Shown piece after piece: positions 11,182 through 23,946 of a stretch of 64,000 nt of DNA. A model generated the notes under the pieces. That model saw nothing but the letters and a program-made list of their open reading frames with translations, was not told where the DNA came from and ran no database searches. The DNA lies in assembly GCA_963971285.1 (NCBI GenBank), contig OZ020255.1, forward strand, positions 1,178,001 through 1,242,000, read 5' to 3'. The translations under genes and the position numbers were made by a program. Positions within the stretch are counted from its first letter, which is position 1, and every line of letters begins with the position of its first letter. The DNA is from Astropecten irregularis (Eukaryota; Echinodermata; Asteroidea; Paxillosida; Astropectinidae).

Positions 11182-12314
11182 TCATAACTTTTCTGCAACC
11201 AATTCCTCTGTGGATTTGCCAATCAGCCACATGTTGGAACTCTTGAACTTCGTGACTTTGTCCTTGTGTCCGCGGATGCTGGCAGCGTGCATCATGACAG
11301 TTGGGTAGTTGGCCTTCTTGGCGAGCAGGTCATAAAACTTCGGACCCCACGGGAAAATATCCGTGTCCAAGGGCTTGACGTTTATATGGACAGGCTTGTC
11401 GTGGTTCAAGAGGGTGTTGAGCACTCCCTGATCCGTGGGGTAGCTCCCTCTTTTCCTGTGACCCTCTAAAGAATCAACCCAGGACTTAACGAGCTGAAGG
11501 GTTGCAGATGTTGTTTTGAAGTAGATGAAACCGGCGCAGAAATTGGATCTAGAGGTCCGCACTCCAAAAGGATTTGCTGAGTCAATCAAGGATATGTCAA
11601 AGTCTCCTTTGAAGAAAGGAAATGGGTCTCTGAACCAAAATGTGTCAGCGTCACTGAAGAGAACTTCATATCCTTGCTTAAGAAGCCTAAGGATGTAGGC
11701 TTGACGCTTATTCATCAGGCCATAGTACTGGCTTCGATCACCACGTGGATGCTCTACGGCGTCCATCTCTCCAGAATCGGTCAAGAGCACGTTCAGTGTC
11801 GGGTCATCCTTGGCCCTCTTGGCCATCTGCTCGTAGACTGTCTTGTCTTCTGCGATGAAGGTAGTGTTGACGCAGACTCCTGTCTTTTTGATACTCAGCA
11901 GCATGTTGATGGCCACGTCCAGAAAGGCAAGATTAGCTGTGGTCAGCAGGACCACACCGGGACGCTTCTTGATGTCATCTATGCTGCAGTTGGTCAGTGG
12001 TCCACGGATTGAAAGGTCTTGAACATCCAGTGTATGAGAGGTATTACTCGAGAGAGGCTCGTCAGGGGTCTTAGCGGTTTGGACAGCAGAGCTGTCGTTA
12101 GTTGATGGCTCCCTCTCTGTGATCTCCTCGTGTGGAACCCTGACAGGCTGATCAGCAATGATGCTCCCAGTCTCAGGTACCTTACCTGAGGCTTTCTCAC
12201 ACTCTGCCTGTCCAGTCCTAACGACCTGCTGTTTGCAGACACAGTCGTCTGAAGTGTTTGTGCCGTGGCGACTAGTGATGTGATTAGGTAGGAGAGTTTG
12301 CATCTGCGAGAAGG
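11182..12314 (-). CDS. GT77-family glycosyltransferase A, exon 2 (stem and catalytic domain)
   Basis: Nucleotide-diphospho-sugar transferase (Nucleotid_trans, GT77), expected to be a Golgi type II membrane enzyme; acceptor and sugar are unknown. The exon opens after an acceptor at 12315-12318 with two bases of a split codon, then FSQ and 373 further codons to the TGA at 11182. Joined to the exon 1 at 36641-36713 it gives about 401 residues. A long Ser/Thr/Pro-rich stem with a CxC (DDCVCK) precedes the domain, which starts at RGPLTNCSIDDIKKRPGVV. The DxD metal/nucleotide-sugar motif is in LFSDADTFWFRDP (residues about 246-248), followed by GDFDISLID, FCAGFIYF, TDQGVLN and MMHAASIRGH. The stem is about 75 residues longer than in copies B and C. 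The middle of the exon is almost identical to B and C while both sides are diverged, which suggests gene conversion. Confidence 0.93.
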
Positions 12315-12318
12315 CTGC

Positions 12319-12766
12319 AAAAAAGTTAAAAGAAGTATCAATTTAGGATCATGGAGGTATTCTTGGAAAGATCAAAAAGTGCTTTAGTATCTCGTCCTGA
12401 AGTATAATACGGTCGGTTCCAGACCGAACTTCCGTATCTCCAAGTTCACGGTAACATGCGAATCTGTCCGAATCAGTGGAATTCAATAATATTTCCAATA
12501 CAAGTAATAAACTGCTAAAGGCCGCCGCACATGCTGGGAGCTATCTGTGAGCAAATTTCACGACTCTGCTCAGCACAAAACTTTGCTAAGCATGAAATGT
12601 CTGTCTTAAATGTAGAAAAGACTAACACAGTGGGCATGAATAAATTCCAGTGAATTTTGTCAAGCCTTTGTTCACACCAGTGACTTGCTTGAATGCTTGT
12701 AACTGTATGCCATATTTTAAAACCTTTCATCTGAGAACAACCTGGACAAAAAAAAATCATCTGCAG
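12319..12766. other. Start of the GT77 A intron, no gene
   Basis: Contains a fragment of the GGCCAATTTCATAGAGCTGC element near 12535-12620; nothing else recognised. Confidence 0.5.
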
Positions 12767-13025
12767 GGGCGGTTCTAGGGGGGGGGGGGGGTGGGCTAGC
12801 TACAGGGGGCTGTACCCAAGAGTTTTGTCAAGCCCCCCCCCCCCCAAAAACAAAAATGCAATTGAATGTTGGTAATTGAGAAAATACTGGATCTTTTCAG
12901 TTATTACGCGCCAATTACTTGGAAAAACGCGCTGTGTATGGTTATAGGTTTCTTTTACACCTAATAAGATAGCAGAAGCGAATGTAAGAAGATGACGTCC
13001 CCAACCCCAACCCCCCCCCCCAAAA
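12767..13025. mobile_element. Decayed poly-C-rich hAT-type MITE
   Basis: GGGGCGGTTCTAGGGGGG, AAGCCCCCC and ACGCGCCAATTACTTGG-type interior match the 42086 element; the right end is lost. Confidence 0.6.
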
Positions 13026-13315
13026 AAAATCATGTCATTGTTGGATGTGATGAATAAACAAAAACATAAATAGATTATAAATTAATGTCTGTTGACAACG
13101 GAATAATAAGCTCCATAGCCAAATAAAAGACGCACCAATGCGTTGGTCAGTGTACCTAGTGTTTTATTCGATTTATTTATAATCAATGGCTATTTCAAAG
13201 GATTTCATGGACTTAATTTACTGCCAACACAGAGTAAGGGTGTGTGTAACTATTGATTTTAACCAGCTGCGTTGTGTAGTGGCATTTTTCTTTATAATTA
13301 TTATAATCATCAAAA

Positions 13316-13432
13316 TAACCACAAGGGAAACTGCCTGAATTTAACGTCATTGAAAAGTGAACAAAGAAAAACTACTGGCGTGACCTCCTGAATACCGTAC
13401 AGGCGCTCTACTAATTGAGCTATCCAGCCCTA
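13316..13432 (-). repeat. tRNA-derived SINE, decayed, left of the array
   Basis: A-box-like GCTCAATTAGTAGAGCG and the TTTTTCTTTGTTCAC body; the B box is lost. Confidence 0.65.
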
Positions 13433-13433
13433 T

Positions 13434-13892
13434 ACATGGTGTCCCAGAAAACAAACGCAACACTGTGTCGGGAACAATAATGTTACAATTAAACTGTTTT
13501 TCACTTCAAGACTCAGTTATGTGATACACTAATGTCTTGGCTATCACCAAGTGGAATATAAGCATATTGGGGCTGAAATTGGAGAAAATATGACCAATTG
13601 AAAGTGTACTCCTTAAAAACAAATTTGCAAGGATAGCATGAGTAATAGCTAATAGTAAGTGGCCAATACACACATGTGTATGAAAGAAAGATGAAAATCG
13701 GGTTTTGAGGTTGGGTAATTCAGTCTCAGTTTTTTCCATTAATTTCAGTCCACCTTTACTCAAATTATACATGGTGATAGCCATGACATGGATGTATCAC
13801 ATATCTCTATCTTGAAGTGATAAACAATTTAAATTAATTTTAATAAAATGGTTATCGGCACAAAGTTTTTGGGTTTTTTGGGACACCCTGTA
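13434..13892. mobile_element. TIR element with GGTGTCCC ends
   Basis: ACATGGTGTCCCAGAAAAC at the left and GTTTTTTGGGACACCCTGT at the right. Later array units keep only the part from AACTGTTTTTC onward. Confidence 0.55.
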
Positions 13893-14318
13893 CACTGCAT
13901 GGTGTTCCCAATAGTCAATTATTTTTATTCCTTTGGAAGTCAGAAGCCATGAAACCACGCACACAAAACGACGCGCTCCAGTATTGGAATATTACTGACA
14001 ATGGCAGTGGCTAGGTTCGCTAAGGTTCATTTAATTTCATTGTTGAAGTTTACCTTGAAATCAATAACATGCCAACAGAATGAGTTCATGTAGAATGTAC
14101 ATGTACTTGCAGCAAGCATCTTTGTGCGAAGTTGACTTTTACTGTAGTGTAGTAGTAGTAAACATTATGTTATCAAGTATGTTGTATAATATACGCACAA
14201 GTGCATACATCTGGGATCCCGTGCGTTAAACAAACAGGCCCAAAGTGAGCTCTAACAGTACTCTAAGATCGTGTTATATTTTTCTTTTACATTTTTGTCT
14301 GTACTACATTTTATTTTG

Positions 14319-14594
14319 TACGGAAGCGTATAAGGGCCACATGCAAAAAAAAAAAAAAATTGTCTGCAACAAATAAACATAAATTAAGACGTCTCTCTAT
14401 TTTATCCATCAAATTGTCGGTGTTATGGTCAGATGATTGGAACTTGTTTCTTTGTCTGCTTTCCGCAGGATACGTGTATGAGTTTGCTCTCCCTTTTCAC
14501 ACACATCTCGATCCATAATACAAAAGCCCGGAAAGACTTGCACACAAATTTGCGACTATAATTCTTTTGCATGTGGCCCTTCTACGCTTCCGTA
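14319..14594. mobile_element. TA-flanked MITE with CGGAAGCGTA ends
   Basis: TACGGAAGCGTATAAGGGCC...GGCCCTTCTACGCTTCCGTA, about 276 bp; inverted ends of roughly 27 bp. A copy is in each of units 3, 4 and 5. Confidence 0.78.
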
Positions 14595-15161
14595 ATTTTG
14601 GGATTTTATGCAAATGTCATATTTGACTTTCGTTTATTTATAGATCGTGGTTTCATGTCAAACTAAAATGTCCCTTAAATAATGACTCATACCCCTTTTG
14701 TTTGGACACGCTTGACTGCTCTACCAGTCTGTGTTTATCCATAATGATGAATTTTCACATTACATCTGATGTAGTGTTAAAGACAGAGTACAGGATTTGC
14801 AAGGCCTCCAAAAAGGTTTATTGAGTTTGAGACAGAAAATGGACTCAACAGTTCGTAAACAGTGCAAACAGTCACCATGGGAAATCTTGGTTCATCAGAT
14901 GCTTGGGTTTTCAAGGAAATCAAGATTTAGTGTCTTTAAAAGATCGTACGTCCGAACGATTTAGTAGCATTTCGAAAGCGTGGTGTAACCGTGAAGGATT
15001 CGGAGGGGCAAGATTATTTCGGCCGTATTTCTGCTATCCAGATGAACAAAGCGTAAAAAGGTACATGAAACAACGTAAAAACTAATACCTTCACTTCTGT
15101 TTAAGTACCAAATTCAGCCAAAACGCATATCTTTGCAAATCCTATATGAGCTCCCTTTAAA

Positions 15162-15371
15162 GGGGGTTTACGAAACGGAGGCTCCGGCTCCATTTCGTAA
15201 AATCCAGTCTAAAATCATTGGTATCAAAATAGAGGCTTTTGACAGCGGCTTGGAAGTAGATTCTCTGGTTTGAAAAAGAAAACAGAGCTTCAATGATAAA
15301 CCACAATCTATTCAGCATTTATGGGTGACAGAGCTGGAGCCTGAGCCTGACCCTCCGTTTCGTAAACCCCC
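15162..15371. mobile_element. GTTTACGAAACGGAGGCTC-type TIR element
   Basis: GGGGGTTTACGAAACGGAGG at the left, CCTCCGTTTCGTAAACCCCC at the right; 210 bp. Confidence 0.8.
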
Positions 15372-15607
15372 ATAGCCAAGGGCCACTTTCATAGAGCTGC
15401 TTAGCACAAACAAATTGCTCAGCACAAAAATGGCTTGCCCAATAAAACAAACCACCACTGAAAATTGCATTTGATATTCATGGTCAGTGAGCAACAGCCA
15501 AAGAACAATTGCAAGTGATACAGAACACATGGAAATTTGGTTGTTAATCCGGCCACTCAGGTTTTTATTTAGACAGAAATGTCATGCTTAGCACATTTTT
15601 GTGTTAA

Positions 15608-15951
15608 AGGTAATATCATACTTTGGTTTTTATCAAAGAAATACAGATTCAAGGGCAAAAATATAAAGACAGATACAATAACAGTCATCTGTGAAAATTT
15701 CAGTCCCATACGGTGCCCACTTTTTGAGAAAACAGTGAAAAACAGCCACAGTATTTCTTAAGTCTTTTCTCTTTTATTAAGATCAAAAAGATTTTCGGTC
15801 GTTTTTTTTAATACTAATTTCTGGATAAATACACATTTTCGGGCGGAAAAATTTAACGGTATGTCTACCAGCACCATCTTCATACCCTGTAAGTTATACG
15901 TAAATCTGTGAACATTTCTGTTTTGGTTTCTTACCAAAGTATGATGTACAT
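15608..15951 (+). mobile_element. TTAA MITE in unit 1 (first)
   Basis: 344 bp; TTAA at 15604-15607 and 15952-15955. The right terminus is altered to ATGATGTACAT. Confidence 0.8.
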
Positions 15952-16346
15952 TTAACTGTCATGTCTATGTCAAATCATTGTCGACATTTTCAGATATGGA
16001 GCCAATGCTATTTACATAGCATAGTAACCTAAATGTAAGATGCCAATTAATTAATGTATCTCAATGTCTACAGCTTTGTTTTTTATACAAGCAAAACCCC
16101 AAGGCAATTACAATACACACATCATAGCAACCGTTACTAGGCAACACTTCTATAAACCAAGCATATACAGTACGTCTGCACTCTGCAGACATATAGCTTT
16201 ACTCTTCACAACAGTCAACTGCATGCACATGGCTTAATAATAATTGCTAGGCGATTGTATCACAATTTGGGCTGTTCTAATATGTTATTAAAGGGAGCAT
16301 ATAGGATTTGCAAAGAATATGCATTTTGGCTGAATTTGGTACTTAA

Positions 16347-16700
16347 AGGTAGTACCATACTTTGGTTTTTGTCAAAGAAGTACAGATTCGTGGGCAAAAA
16401 TATGAAGGAAGATACAGTAACAGTCATCTGTGAAAATTTCAGTCCCATACGATGGCCACTTTTTGAGAAAATCGTGAAAAACGGCCACAGTATTTCTTAA
16501 GTCTTTTCTCTTGTATTTATGATCTTTTAAAAGATCAAGATTTTCGGTCGTTGTTTTACTATTTTCTGGATAAATACACCATTTCAGGCGGAAATGTTTT
16601 AACGGCAGGTTTCTACCAGCACCATCTTCATACCCTGTAAGTTATATGTAAATTTATGAACATTTCTGTTTTGGCCTCTGACCAAAGTATGATACTACCT
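16347..16700 (+). mobile_element. TTAA MITE in unit 1 (second)
   Basis: 354 bp with good inverted ends and a central GATCTTTTAAAAGATC palindrome. Confidence 0.88.
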
Positions 16701-18033
16701 TTAAACAGAAGTGAAGGTCTTAAACTTCCTTACAGACGTTGTTTCATGTACCTTTTTACGCTTTGTTCATCTGGATAGCAGAAATACGGCCGAAATAATC
16801 TTGCCCCTCCCCCTATCCGAATCCTTCACGGTTACACCACGCTTTCGAAATGCTACTAAATCGTTCGGACGAATGATCTTTTTAAAAGACACTTAATCTT
16901 GATTTCCTTGAAAACCCCAGCATCCGATGAACCAAGATTTCCCATGGTGACTGTTTGCACTGTTTACAAACTGTTGAGTCCATTTTCTGTCTCAAACTCA
17001 ACAGTTTTTTTGGAGGCCTTGCAAATCCTGTACGCTGCCTTTACGAACATTCAAACATGCATGGTAATCACATATCTAATGCAACACAAAGTTCAAACAC
17101 AGAGATCATGAACCATCAAAACCACCATTTACTTGCCATCCCAAAACACTCAGAATGCTAGACTTGAACACTATTTGGAAGCCACTAAGCTAAGATGCAA
17201 CTCGCTTATAGGGGCGTTTACGAAACGGAGGCTCAGGCTCAGGCTCCAGCTCTGACATCCATATACTAAACATATAGGTTGTGTTTTTTCATTGAAGCTG
17301 AAACTCCGTTTTCCTTTTCAAACCAGAGAAATATGCTTCAGAACTGCAGCCAAAAGCCTATATATTGATACCAGTTATTTCAGAATGGGCACGTGCCCCC
17401 CCTGGAAAACCTCCTGCCCCCCCGCGTGCCCCCCCCCCCCCATTTGAGATTTGAGTTGGTGAAAAAAAATATAATATATATTGTAGCGTTGCCCCCCAAC
17501 AATTGCTAGTGCGCCCCTTGTGCCCCCCCCCCCCCCCCCAGACTCAAAAGTCTGGTGACGCCACTGTGGCTTAGCGACATAAATTTTGTTTTTATTTGTG
17601 CATGTCATACACAAATAGTCTGCATGTAAATCTAGTGTTATTCAAATGAGGTTTTCTATAGAAATTACTGACAATGGCAGTGGCTAGGTTCGCTAAGGTT
17701 CAGTTCATTTCATTGTTGAAGTTTACCTCGAAATAAATAACATGCCAAAAGATGGAGTTCATAAAGTCGTATAATGCGCAATAGAGTATATCACATATGT
17801 ATTCATATAGTAGCTGCACAATATAAATGTACTATATTATTATTAATAATAGTACATGTACATGTACATGTACTTCCATTTGCAGCATTCCGTTTGTGCG
17901 AAGTTGACCTTTGCATTGTAGTAAACAGCAGGATATTAATATGCATAAGTGCATGCATATAAATTTAGTTTGCAAAATAGGTAAATATAGGTTTGTGTTT
18001 GTCATTATTTCTTCTTTGAGAAATCGGACTTAA

Positions 18034-18729
18034 AGGTAGTATCATACTTTGGTTAGACACCAAAAAAGAAATGTTCACAGATTTATGTATAATTTACAGG
18101 GTATATGAAGATGGTGGTGATGGAAACATACTGTTAAAATTCTTTCGCCTGAAATGGCGTATTTATCCAGAAATTAGTAAAACAACGACCGAAAATCTTT
18201 TTGATCTTTTAAAAGATCAAAAATAAAAGAGAAAAGACTTAAAGGTAGTATCATACTTCGGTTTTTGTCAAAGAAGTACAGATTCATGGGCACAAATATC
18301 AAGGAAGATACAGCCATAGTCATCTGTGAAAGTTTCAGTCCCATGTACGGTGCCCACTTTTTGAGAAAACAGCCACAGTATTTCTTAAGTCTTTTCTCTT
18401 TTATTTTTGATCTTTTAAAAGATCAAAAAGATTTTCGGTCATTGTTTTACTAATTTCAGGATAAATACACCATTTCAGGCGGAAAAGATTTAACGGTATG
18501 TTTCCACCAGGACCATCTTCATACCCTGTGAACATTTCTGTTTTGGTTTCTTACCAAAGTATGATACTATACCTTAAGAAATACTGTGGCCGTTTTTCAC
18601 TGTTTTCTCAAAAAGTGGGCACCGTATGGGACTGAAATTTTCACAGATGACTATTATTGTATCGTCCTCATATTTATGTCCATGAATCTGTATTTCTTTG
18701 ACAAAAACCAAAGTATGATACTAATACCT
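18034..18729 (-). mobile_element. TTAA MITE (outer), interrupted by a nested copy
   Basis: Ends AGGTAGTATCATACTTTGG and its complement, flanked by TTAA on both sides. The copy is reversed and split at a TTAA inside GAAAAGACTTAAGAAATACTG. Confidence 0.85.
18243..18573 (+). mobile_element. TTAA MITE nested in another copy
   Basis: 331 bp, TTAA at both edges (18239-18242, 18574-18577). Removing the insert and one TTAA restores the outer element's GACTTAAGAAATACTG. Confidence 0.9.
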
Positions 18730-18733
18730 TTAA

Positions 18734-19077
18734 AGGTAATATCATACTTTGGTTTTTATCAAAGAAATACAGATTCAAGGGCAAAAATATAAAGACAGAT
18801 ACAATAACAGTCATCTGTGAAAATTTCAGTCCCATACGGTGCCCACTTTTTGAGAAAACAGTGAAAAACAGCCACAGTATTTCTTAAGTCTTTTCTCTTT
18901 TATTAAGATCAAAAAGATTTTCGGTCGTTTTTTTTAATACTAATTTCTGGATAAATACACATTTTCGGGCGGAAAAATTTAACGGTATGTCTACCAGCAC
19001 CATCTTCATACCCTGTAAGTTATACGTAAATCTGTGAACATTTCTGTTTTGGTTTCTTACCAAAGTATGATGTACAT
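18734..19077 (+). mobile_element. TTAA MITE at the left edge of unit 2
   Basis: Shares a single TTAA with the outer nested element to its left, so the two are directly abutting. Confidence 0.85.
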
Positions 19078-19472
19078 TTAACTGTCATGTCTATGTCAAA
19101 TCATTGTCGACATTTTCAGATATGGAGCCAATGCTATTTACATAGCATAGTAACCTAAATGTAAGATGCCAATTAATTAATGTATCTCAATGTCTACAGC
19201 TTTGTTTTTTATACAAGCAAAACCCCAAGGCAATTACAATACACACATCATAGCAACCGTTACTAGGCAACACTTCTATAAACCAAGCATATACAGTACG
19301 TCTGCACTCTGCAGACATATAGCTTTACTCTTCACAACAGTCAACTGCATGCACATGGCTTAATAATAATTGCTAGGCGATTGTATCACAATTTGGGCTG
19401 TTCTAATATGTTATTAAAGGGAGCATATAGGATTTGCAAAGAATATGCATTTTGGCTGAATTTGGTACTTAA

Positions 19473-19825
19473 GGTAGTACCATACTTTGGTTTTTGTCAA
19501 AGAAGTACAGATTCGTGGGCAAAAATATGAAGGAAGATACAGTAACAGTCATCTGTGAAAATTTCAGTCCCATACGATGGCCACTTTTTGAGAAAATCGT
19601 GAAAAACGGCCACAGTATTTCTTAAGTCTTTTCTCTTGTATTTATGATCTTTTAAAAGATCAAGATTTTCGGTCGTTGTTTTACTATTTTCTGGATAAAT
19701 ACACCATTTCAGGCGGAAATGTTTTAACGGCAGGTTTCTACCAGCACCATCTTCATACCCTGTAAGTTATATGTAAATTTATGAACATTTCTGTTTTGGC
19801 CTCTGACCAAAGTATGATACTACCT
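19473..19825 (+). mobile_element. TTAA MITE in unit 2 (second)
   Basis: Counterpart of 16347-16700; one A is missing at the left terminus. Confidence 0.82.
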
Positions 19826-20315
19826 TTAAACAGAAGTGAAGGTCTTAAACTTCCTTACAGACGTTGTTTCATGTACCTTTTTACGCTTTGTTCATCTGGA
19901 TAGCAGAAATACGGCCGACATAATCTTGCCCCTCCCCCTCCGAATCCTTCACGGTTACACCACGCTTTCGAAATGCTACTAAATCGTTCGGACGAATGAT
20001 CTTTTTAAAAGATACTTAATCTTGATTTCCTTGAAAACCCCAGCATCCGATAACCAAGATTTCCCATGGTGACTGTTTGCACTGTTTACAAACTGTTGAG
20101 TCCATTTTCTGTCTCAAACTCAACAGTTTTTTTGGAGGCCTTGCAAATCCTGTACGCTGCCTTTACGAACATTCAAACATGCATGGTAATCACATATCTA
20201 ATGCAACACAAAGTTCAAACACAGAGGCCATGAACCATCAAAACCACCATTTACTTGCCATCCCAAAACACTCAGAATGCTAGACTTGAACACTATTTGG
20301 AAGCCACTAAGCTAA

Positions 20316-23300
20316 TTTTAACTGTTTTTCACTTCAAGATTCAGTTATATGATACACCAATGTCTTGGCTATCACCAAGTGGAATATAAGCATATTGGGG
20401 CTGAAATTGGAGAAAATATGACCAATTGAAAGTGTACTCCTTAAAAACAAATTTGCAAGGATAGCATGAGTAATAGCTAATAGTAAGTGGCCAATACACA
20501 CATGTGTATGAAAGAAAGATGAAAATCGGGTTTTGAGGTTGGGTAATTCAGTCTCAGTTTTTTCCATTAATTTCAGTCCACCTTTACTCAAATTATACAT
20601 GGTGATAGCCATGACATGGATGTATCACATATCTTTATCTTGAAGTGATAAACAATTTAAATTAATTTTAATAAAATGGTTATCGGCACAAAGTTTTTTG
20701 GTTTTTGGGGGACACCCTGTACACGTTGCTGTATGGTGTTCCCAAAAGTCAATTATCTTTGTTCCTTTGGAAGTCAGAAGCCATGAAACCACGCACACAA
20801 AACGACGCGCTCCAGTATTGAAATATTACTAACAATGGCAGTGGCTAGGTTCGCTAAGGTTCAGTTAATTTCATTGTTGAAGTTTACCTTGAAATTAATA
20901 ACATGCCAACAGAATGAGTTCATGTAGAATGTACGTTGTGCAGCAAGAATCTTTGTGCGAAGTTGACTTTTACTGTAGTGTAGTAGTAGTAAACATTATG
21001 TTATCAAGTATGTTGTATAATATACGCACAAGTGCATACATCTGGGATCCCGTGCGTTAAACAAACAGGCCCCAAGTGAGCTCTTACAGTACTCTAAGAT
21101 AGTGTTATATTTTTCTTTTACATTTTTGTCTGTACTACATTTTATTTTGTACGGAAGCGTTTAAGGGCCACATGCAAAAAAACAAACAAATTGTCTGCAA
21201 CAAATAAACATAAATTAAGACGTCTCTCTATTTTATCCATCAAATTGTCGGTGTTATGGTCAGATGATTGGGCCTTGTCTCTTTTCTGCTTTCCGCAGGA
21301 TACGTGTATGAGTTTGCTCTTCCTTTTCACACACATCTCGATCCATAATACAAAAGCCCGGAAAGACTTGCACACAAATTTGCGACTATAATTCTTTTGC
21401 ATGTGGCCCTTCTACGCTTCCGTAATTTTGGGATTTTATGCAAGTATGTCATATTTGACCTTCGTTTATTTATAGATCGTGGTTTCATGTCAAACTAAAA
21501 TGTCCCGTAAATAATGACTCATACTATTTTTGTTTGGACACGCTTGACTGCTCTACCAGCCTGTGTTAATCCATGATGATGAATGTTCAAATTACTTCTG
21601 ATGAAGTGGTGTTAAAGGCAGCGTACAGGATTTGCAAGGCCTCCAAAAAAGATTTATTGAGTTTGAGACAGAAAATGGACTCAACAGTTCGTAAACAGTG
21701 CAAACAGTCACCATGGAAAATCTTGGTTCATCAGATGCTGGGTTTTTCAAGGAAATCAAGATTTAGTGTCTTAGTAAAAGATCGTTCGTCCGAACGATTT
21801 AGTAGGATTTCGAAAGCATGGTGTAACCGTGAAGGATTCGGAGGGGGCAAGATTATTTCGGCCGCATTTCTGCTATCCAGATGAACAAAGCGTAAAAGGT
21901 ACATGAAACAATGTCTGTAAGGAAGTTTAAGACTTTCACTTCTGTTTCAAGGGACCACGATATAGGATTTAAATTGCATTATTCCTGCTTAAAACAATAA
22001 AGTACTATATCTACAATGATATTTTGTGCCTCGAGCTTATTATTTCCTGGATTAAATATGAGAAAAAATGTTGAAAATTTTTGTCCAAGCTACTACGCCC
22101 CTTGAGTGGGACCCTCATTAACATAAATCTTCCCAAGGGCCACTTTCATAGAGCTGCTTAGCACAAACAAATTGCTCAGCACAAAAATGGCTTGCCCAAT
22201 AAAACAAACCACCACTGAAAATTCGATTTGATATTCATGGTCAGTGAGCAACAGCCAAAGAACAATTGCAAGTGATACAGAACACATGGAAATTTGGTTG
22301 TTAATCCGGTCACTCAGGTTTTTATTAAGATAGAAATGTCATGCTTAGCACATTTTTGTGTTAAAGGTAATATCATACTTTGGTTTTTATCAAAGAAATA
22401 CAGATTCAAGGGCAAAAATATAAAGACAGATACAGTAACAGTCATCTGTGAAAATTTCAGTCCCATACGGTGCCTACCTTTTGAACAGCCACAGTATTTC
22501 TTAAGTTTTTTCTCTTTTATTAAGATCAAAAAGATTTTCGGTCGTTTTTTTTTTACTAATTTCTGGATAAATACACAATTTCGGGCGGACAATTTTAACG
22601 GTATACGTTTCTACCATCACCATCTTCATACCCTGTAAGTTATACGTAAATCTGTGAACATTTCTGTTTTGGTTTCTTACCAAAGTATGATGTACATTTA
22701 ACTGTCATGTCTATGTCAAATCATTTTCGACATTTTCAGATATGGAGCCAATGCTATTTACATAGCATAGTAACCTAAATGTAAGATGCCAATTAATTAA
22801 TGTATCTCAATATGTACAGCTTTGTTTGTTATACAAACACAACCCCAAGGCAATTACAATACACACATCATAGCAACCGTTACTAGGCAACACTTATATA
22901 AACCAAGCATATACAGTACGTCTGCACTCTGCAGACTAATTCTACTATAGCTTTACTCTTCACTCTGTGGACAACAGTCAACTGCATGCACATGGCTTAA
23001 TAATAATTGCTAGGCGATTGTATCACAATTTGGGCTGTTCTAATATGTTATTAAAGGGAGCATATAGGATTTGCAAAGAATATGCGTTTTGGCTGAATTT
23101 GGTACTTAAAGGTAGTACCATACTTTGGTTTTTGTCAAAGAAGTAAAGATTCGTGGGCAAAAATATGAAGGAAGATACAGTAACAGTCATCTGTGAAAAT
23201 TTCAGTCCCATACGATGGCCACTTTTTGAGAAAATCGTGAAAAACGGCCACAGTATTTCTTAAGTCTTTTCTCTTGTATTTATTTATTTATATTTATTTT

Positions 23301-23946
23301 CGGTCGTTGTTTCACTATTTTCTGGATAAATACACCATTTCAGGCGGAAATATTTTAACGGCAGGTTTATACCACCACCATTTTCATACCCTGTAAGTTA
23401 TATGTAAATTTGTGAACATTTCTGTTTTGGCCTCTGACCAAAGTATTATACAACCTTTAAACAGAAGTGAAGGTCTTAAACTTCCTTACAGACGTTGTTT
23501 CATGTACCTTTTTACGCTTTGTTCATCTGGATAGCAGAAATACGGCCGACATAATCTTGCCCCTCCCCCTCCGAATCCTTCACGGTTACACCACGCTTTC
23601 GAAATGCTACTAAATCGTTCGGACGAATGATCTTTTTAAAAGATACTTAATCTTGATTTCCTTGAAAACCCCAGCATCCGATAACCAAGATTTCCCATGG
23701 TGACTGTTTGCACTGTTTACAAACTGTTGAGTCCATTTTCTGTCTCAAACTCAACAGTTTTTTTGGAGGCCTTGCAAATCCTGTACGCTGCCTTTACGAA
23801 CATTCAAACATGCATGGTAATCACATATCTAATGCAACACAAAGTTCAAACACAGAGGCCATGAACCATCAAAACCACCATTTACTTGCCATCCCAAAAC
23901 ACTCAGAATGCTAGACTTGAACACTATTTGGAAGCCACTAAGCTAA
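20316..23946. repeat. Tandem unit 3
   Basis: 3,631 bp, joined directly to unit 2 at GCTAA/TTTTAACTG. It holds the TA-flanked MITE at 21150-21424 and TTAA MITEs at 22365-22697 and 23110-23456. It lacks the GTTTACGAAACGG element of units 1, 4 and 5 and has other sequence at 21950-22130. Confidence 0.88.

Larger units (their letters stand above)
13492..17193. repeat. Tandem unit 1 of the GT77-A intron array
   Basis: Starts at AACTGTTTTTCACTTC and ends at GAAGCCACTAAGCTAA, as in later units. In order it holds the right part of a GGTGTCCC-ended element, a TA-flanked MITE (14319-14594), a GTTTACGAAACGGAGGCTC element (15162-15371), part of a GGGCCA...TTTCATAGAGCTGC element (from 15380), and two TTAA MITEs. 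It is the most diverged full unit. Confidence 0.85.
17194..18733. repeat. Block S, first copy
   Basis: About 1.5 kb, repeated at 34494-35963 with the same content: a GTTTACGAAACGG element, a common AT-rich middle with ACATGTACATGTACATG, and a nested pair of TTAA MITEs. This copy has an extra poly-C-rich piece at 17387-17570 ending GGTGACGCCACTG (hAT-like end), which replaces part of the neighbouring element. Confidence 0.8.
18734..20315. repeat. Tandem unit 2, partial (right part only)
   Basis: Matches unit 1 from its first TTAA MITE (15608) to its end. The left edge is exactly a TTAA MITE end, pointing to recombination or joining at that MITE. Confidence 0.85.

Noticed and set aside
12770-17545. 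Long poly-C and poly-G runs as G-quadruplex regulators
   Set aside because: They fall inside decayed hAT-type MITEs and vary between copies, so element origin explains them.
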